Shown piece by piece: positions 31,432 through 33,272 of a stretch of 33,272 nucleotides of DNA. The stretch spans positions 1-33,272 of the forward strand of contig CALXUX010000114.1 in the NCBI GenBank assembly GCA_944391785.1. The letters are read 5' to 3'. The notes under the pieces are model-generated. The model was not told where the DNA came from. It ran no database searches and was given only the letters and a program-made list of their open reading frames with translations. Numbering within the stretch: the first letter of the stretch is position 1; each line of letters begins with the position of its first letter. The DNA comes from an uncultured Clostridia bacterium (lineage in GTDB: Bacteria; Bacillota; Clostridia; TANB77; CAG-508). The translations under genes were made by a program, and so were the position numbers.

Positions 31432-32974
31432 ATGTATGTAGCAGGTATAGTAGTCTCTGTCTTAATCTCAATTGCAGTACGGCTTTTTAATAGGAATGGC
31501 ATATAGAAAAAAGATTGCAGAATCTAAACTAGGAAGTGCAGAACAAGAAGCTAAAAGAATATTAGATTTAGCCAAAATAGAATCTGAAAATTTGAAAAAA
31601 GAAGAAATTATCAAAGCAAAAGAAGAAATTATGGCAAGCAGAAAAGAATTAGATCAAGAGATTAAAGAAAGAAGAGGCGAAGTACAAAAACAAGAAGCTA
31701 GAATAATTCAAAAAGAAGAAAGTTTAGACAGACGTTCAGAAAACTTTGAAAAGAAAGAAAGAGAGTTAGACAAAAAATGGCAAGAAGTAGAAGAGCAAGA
31801 AAACAAAATAGGAGAGCTATATGAAAAAGAAGTTGAAAAACTACAGCAAATAGCAAACCTAACCAAAGAAGAAGCAAAAGAAAAATTGCTAAAAGAAATT
31901 GAAAAAGAATTAGTAACAGAAAAAGCAGTAAAAATAAGAGAAGCAAACCAAAAAGCCAAAGAAGAAGCAACCAAAAATGCTAAAGAACTTCTTACATATG
32001 CTGTTCAAAAATGTGCAGCAGATCACTCTCAAGAAACAACAGTATCAATCGTAGCACTACCAAGTGACGATATGAAAGGAAGAATAATAGGACGTGAAGG
32101 AAGAAATATAAAAGCACTAGAAACACTAACAGGAGTAGACCTAATAATAGACGATACACCAGAAGCTGTGGTACTATCAGGTTTTGACCCATTAAGAAGA
32201 GAAGTTGCAAAAATTGCTCTAGAAAAACTAATAGAAGATGGAAGAATACATCCAGCAAAAATAGAAGAAATGGTAGAAAAAGCAAAACAAGAAGTAGAAG
32301 AAACTATCAAATCAGAAGGAGAAAGAGCAGTATTAGAATCTGGAGTAATAGGCTTACATCCAGACCTAGTAAAATTAATTGGAAAACTAAAATACAGAAC
32401 AAGTTATGGTCAAAACGTATTAAACCATTCAATAGAAGTATCAAATCTTGCAAGAATAATGGCAGACGAAATAGGACTAGATCCAAAACTTGCAAGACGT
32501 GCAGGATTATTACATGACATAGGAAAAGCATTAGACCATGATATGGAAGGAACACATGTTGAAATAGGAGTTGAAATCTTAAAGAAATATAAAGAAAATC
32601 CATTAGTAATAAATGCAGTAGAAGCACACCATGGAGATGTAGAACCTATGAGCTTAGAAGCAGTATTAGTACAAGCAGCAGATGCAATTTCAGCATCAAG
32701 ACCAGGAGCAAGAAGGGAAACACTAGAAGCATATATCAAAAGGTTACAAAACCTTGAAGAAATTGCAGATTCATTTGAAGGTGTAGAAAAATCATTCGCA
32801 ATACAAGCTGGGCGTGAGGTTAGAATAATTGTAGAACCAGAAAAAATATCAGATGACAAAATGACAGTTTTAGCCCATGAAATAGCAAAACGAGTAGAAA
32901 GCGAAATGGATTATCCAGGTCAAATAAAAGTAAATGTAATAAGGGAAACACGTGTTGTGGATTATGCAAAATAG
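31432..32974 (+). CDS. rny: Ribonuclease Y, reading frame broken near the N-terminus
   Basis: Membrane-anchored endoribonuclease that starts mRNA decay in Bacillota. From the ATG at 31432, with SD AAAGAGGTG well placed, the frame reads [16 protein letters not shown] and then leaves frame, stopping at 31504. Skipping the C at 31480 joins it to [11 protein letters not shown] and the rest, which would give about 513 aa, a normal length. The body has a long coiled coil (to about residue 190), a KH domain with [31 protein letters not shown], and an HD domain with [12 protein letters not shown] and AVEAHHGD. Without frame repair only an anchor-less form from TTG 31472 is possible, and that codon has no SD. 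A sequence error is the simplest explanation. Confidence 0.95.
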
Positions 32975-33004
32975 AAATTGTTTTTTAGAAAATAATTTGG
33001 ATAG

Positions 33005-33053
33005 AAAAGATTTTTTTAATATATCAAAAAGATAATTAAAAAAATCTTTTTTT
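33005..33053 (+). terminator. Rho-independent terminator after rny
   Basis: AAAAGATTTTTTTAAT (33005-33020) and ATTAAAAAAATCTTTT (33035-33050) form a perfect 16-bp stem with a 14-nt loop, continuing into TTT. The stem is almost only A-T, but length and the U-tract support termination, possibly on both strands. Confidence 0.75.
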
Positions 33054-33156
33054 AAGTTATAGGAAATTGCAAAATTTCACTTATAAACTAATGTTTGTAA
33101 TTAATTAATTATAATTAATGAAAATATGAAAAGGAAGAAGAAAATTAAAAAAAGCC

Positions 33157-33185
33157 TTGCGAAAACTTGTTTGATATGATATAAA
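33157..33185 (+). promoter_or_regulatory. Candidate sigma-A promoter for the gene at the right edge
   Basis: TTGCGA (33157-33162), 17-nt spacer, TATAAA (33180-33185), 23 nt before the TTG start and just upstream of the SD GTGAGGTG. Confidence 0.5.
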
Positions 33186-33207
33186 CAATATAGTGAGGTG
33201 AAAAAAA

Positions 33208-33272
33208 TTGAAATTAACTTTTGCATATGATTTAAAATTAAATAAAATACAAGAAAAAATAATAAAAGAATT
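33208..33272 (+). CDS. Start of an unidentified gene (3' truncated)
   Basis: TTG start with SD GTGAGGTG (33193-33200) placed 7 nt upstream. The 21 readable codons give MKLTFAYDLKLNKIQEKIIKE. The pattern of a short strand followed by a KxQEKIIKE-like helix resembles the first residues of TnpB/OrfB proteins of the IS200/IS605 group, but 21 residues cannot establish that. It has its own candidate promoter and follows the rny terminator. Confidence 0.5.
   Translation, partial: MKLTFAYDLKLNKIQEKIIKE

Noticed and set aside
31472..31474. TTG as the true start of RNase Y
   Set aside because: It has no SD and would remove the membrane anchor. The upstream ATG at 31432 has a good SD and encodes a normal anchor in another frame.

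Overview
The window is a low-GC, Bacillota-type chromosome segment, most likely from a Clostridia-like, possibly gut-associated, anaerobe. The basis is the very high A+T content, purine-rich Shine-Dalgarno (SD) sites, sigma-A-type promoters, and a set of S-layer-homology (SLH) proteins carrying CHAP, ricin-type, BIG2 and dockerin modules. I cannot name the species. No rRNA, tRNA or CRISPR array was seen. All genes are on the + strand except one sortase.

Region 1 (1-11021) encodes five exported proteins, each ending in three SLH repeats: a leucine-rich-repeat protein cut by the left edge, two CHAP/ricin/BIG2 proteins (the second with a dockerin), a BspA-like LRR/CAP protein, and an N-acetylmuramoyl-L-alanine amidase. 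The SLH ends are close paralogues; two of them share a 116-nt identical block. A family of 31-nt palindromic repeats lies after the second and fourth genes, and one copy also forms a strong terminator. Hairpins lie between the SD and the start codon of the two CHAP genes.

Region 2 (11057-28434) is a Wzx/Wzy-type surface polysaccharide locus: GtrII-like membrane protein, UDP-galactopyranose mutase (glf), initiating phosphoglycosyl transferase, a GT2 and two GT4 glycosyltransferases, a TupA-like ATP-grasp ligase, three hexapeptide acetyltransferases (one frameshifted), an EpsG-like polymerase, LicD, a TagD-like cytidylyltransferase, a flippase, UDP-glucose dehydrogenase, and a Wzz / tyrosine kinase / PHP phosphatase module with its own promoter. 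The predicted product is an undecaprenyl-linked polymer that may contain Galf and GlcA, carry polyol-phosphate and acetyl groups, and perhaps amino acids. The centre (about 14.6-24.4 kb) looks more AT-rich than its flanks, as expected for an exchangeable cassette.

Region 3 (28435-33272) holds glmM, a small membrane protein, a convergent sortase gene, a 376-nt divergent spacer with two diverged direct repeats and strong hairpins, rny (RNase Y, whose membrane anchor is separated from the body by a +1 frameshift), a perfect AT-rich terminator, and the first codons of an unidentified gene. The two broken reading frames, rny and one acetyltransferase, are both explained by a single extra C in the same local context (TA-C-GG). 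That points to either a systematic sequence error or recent mutations.
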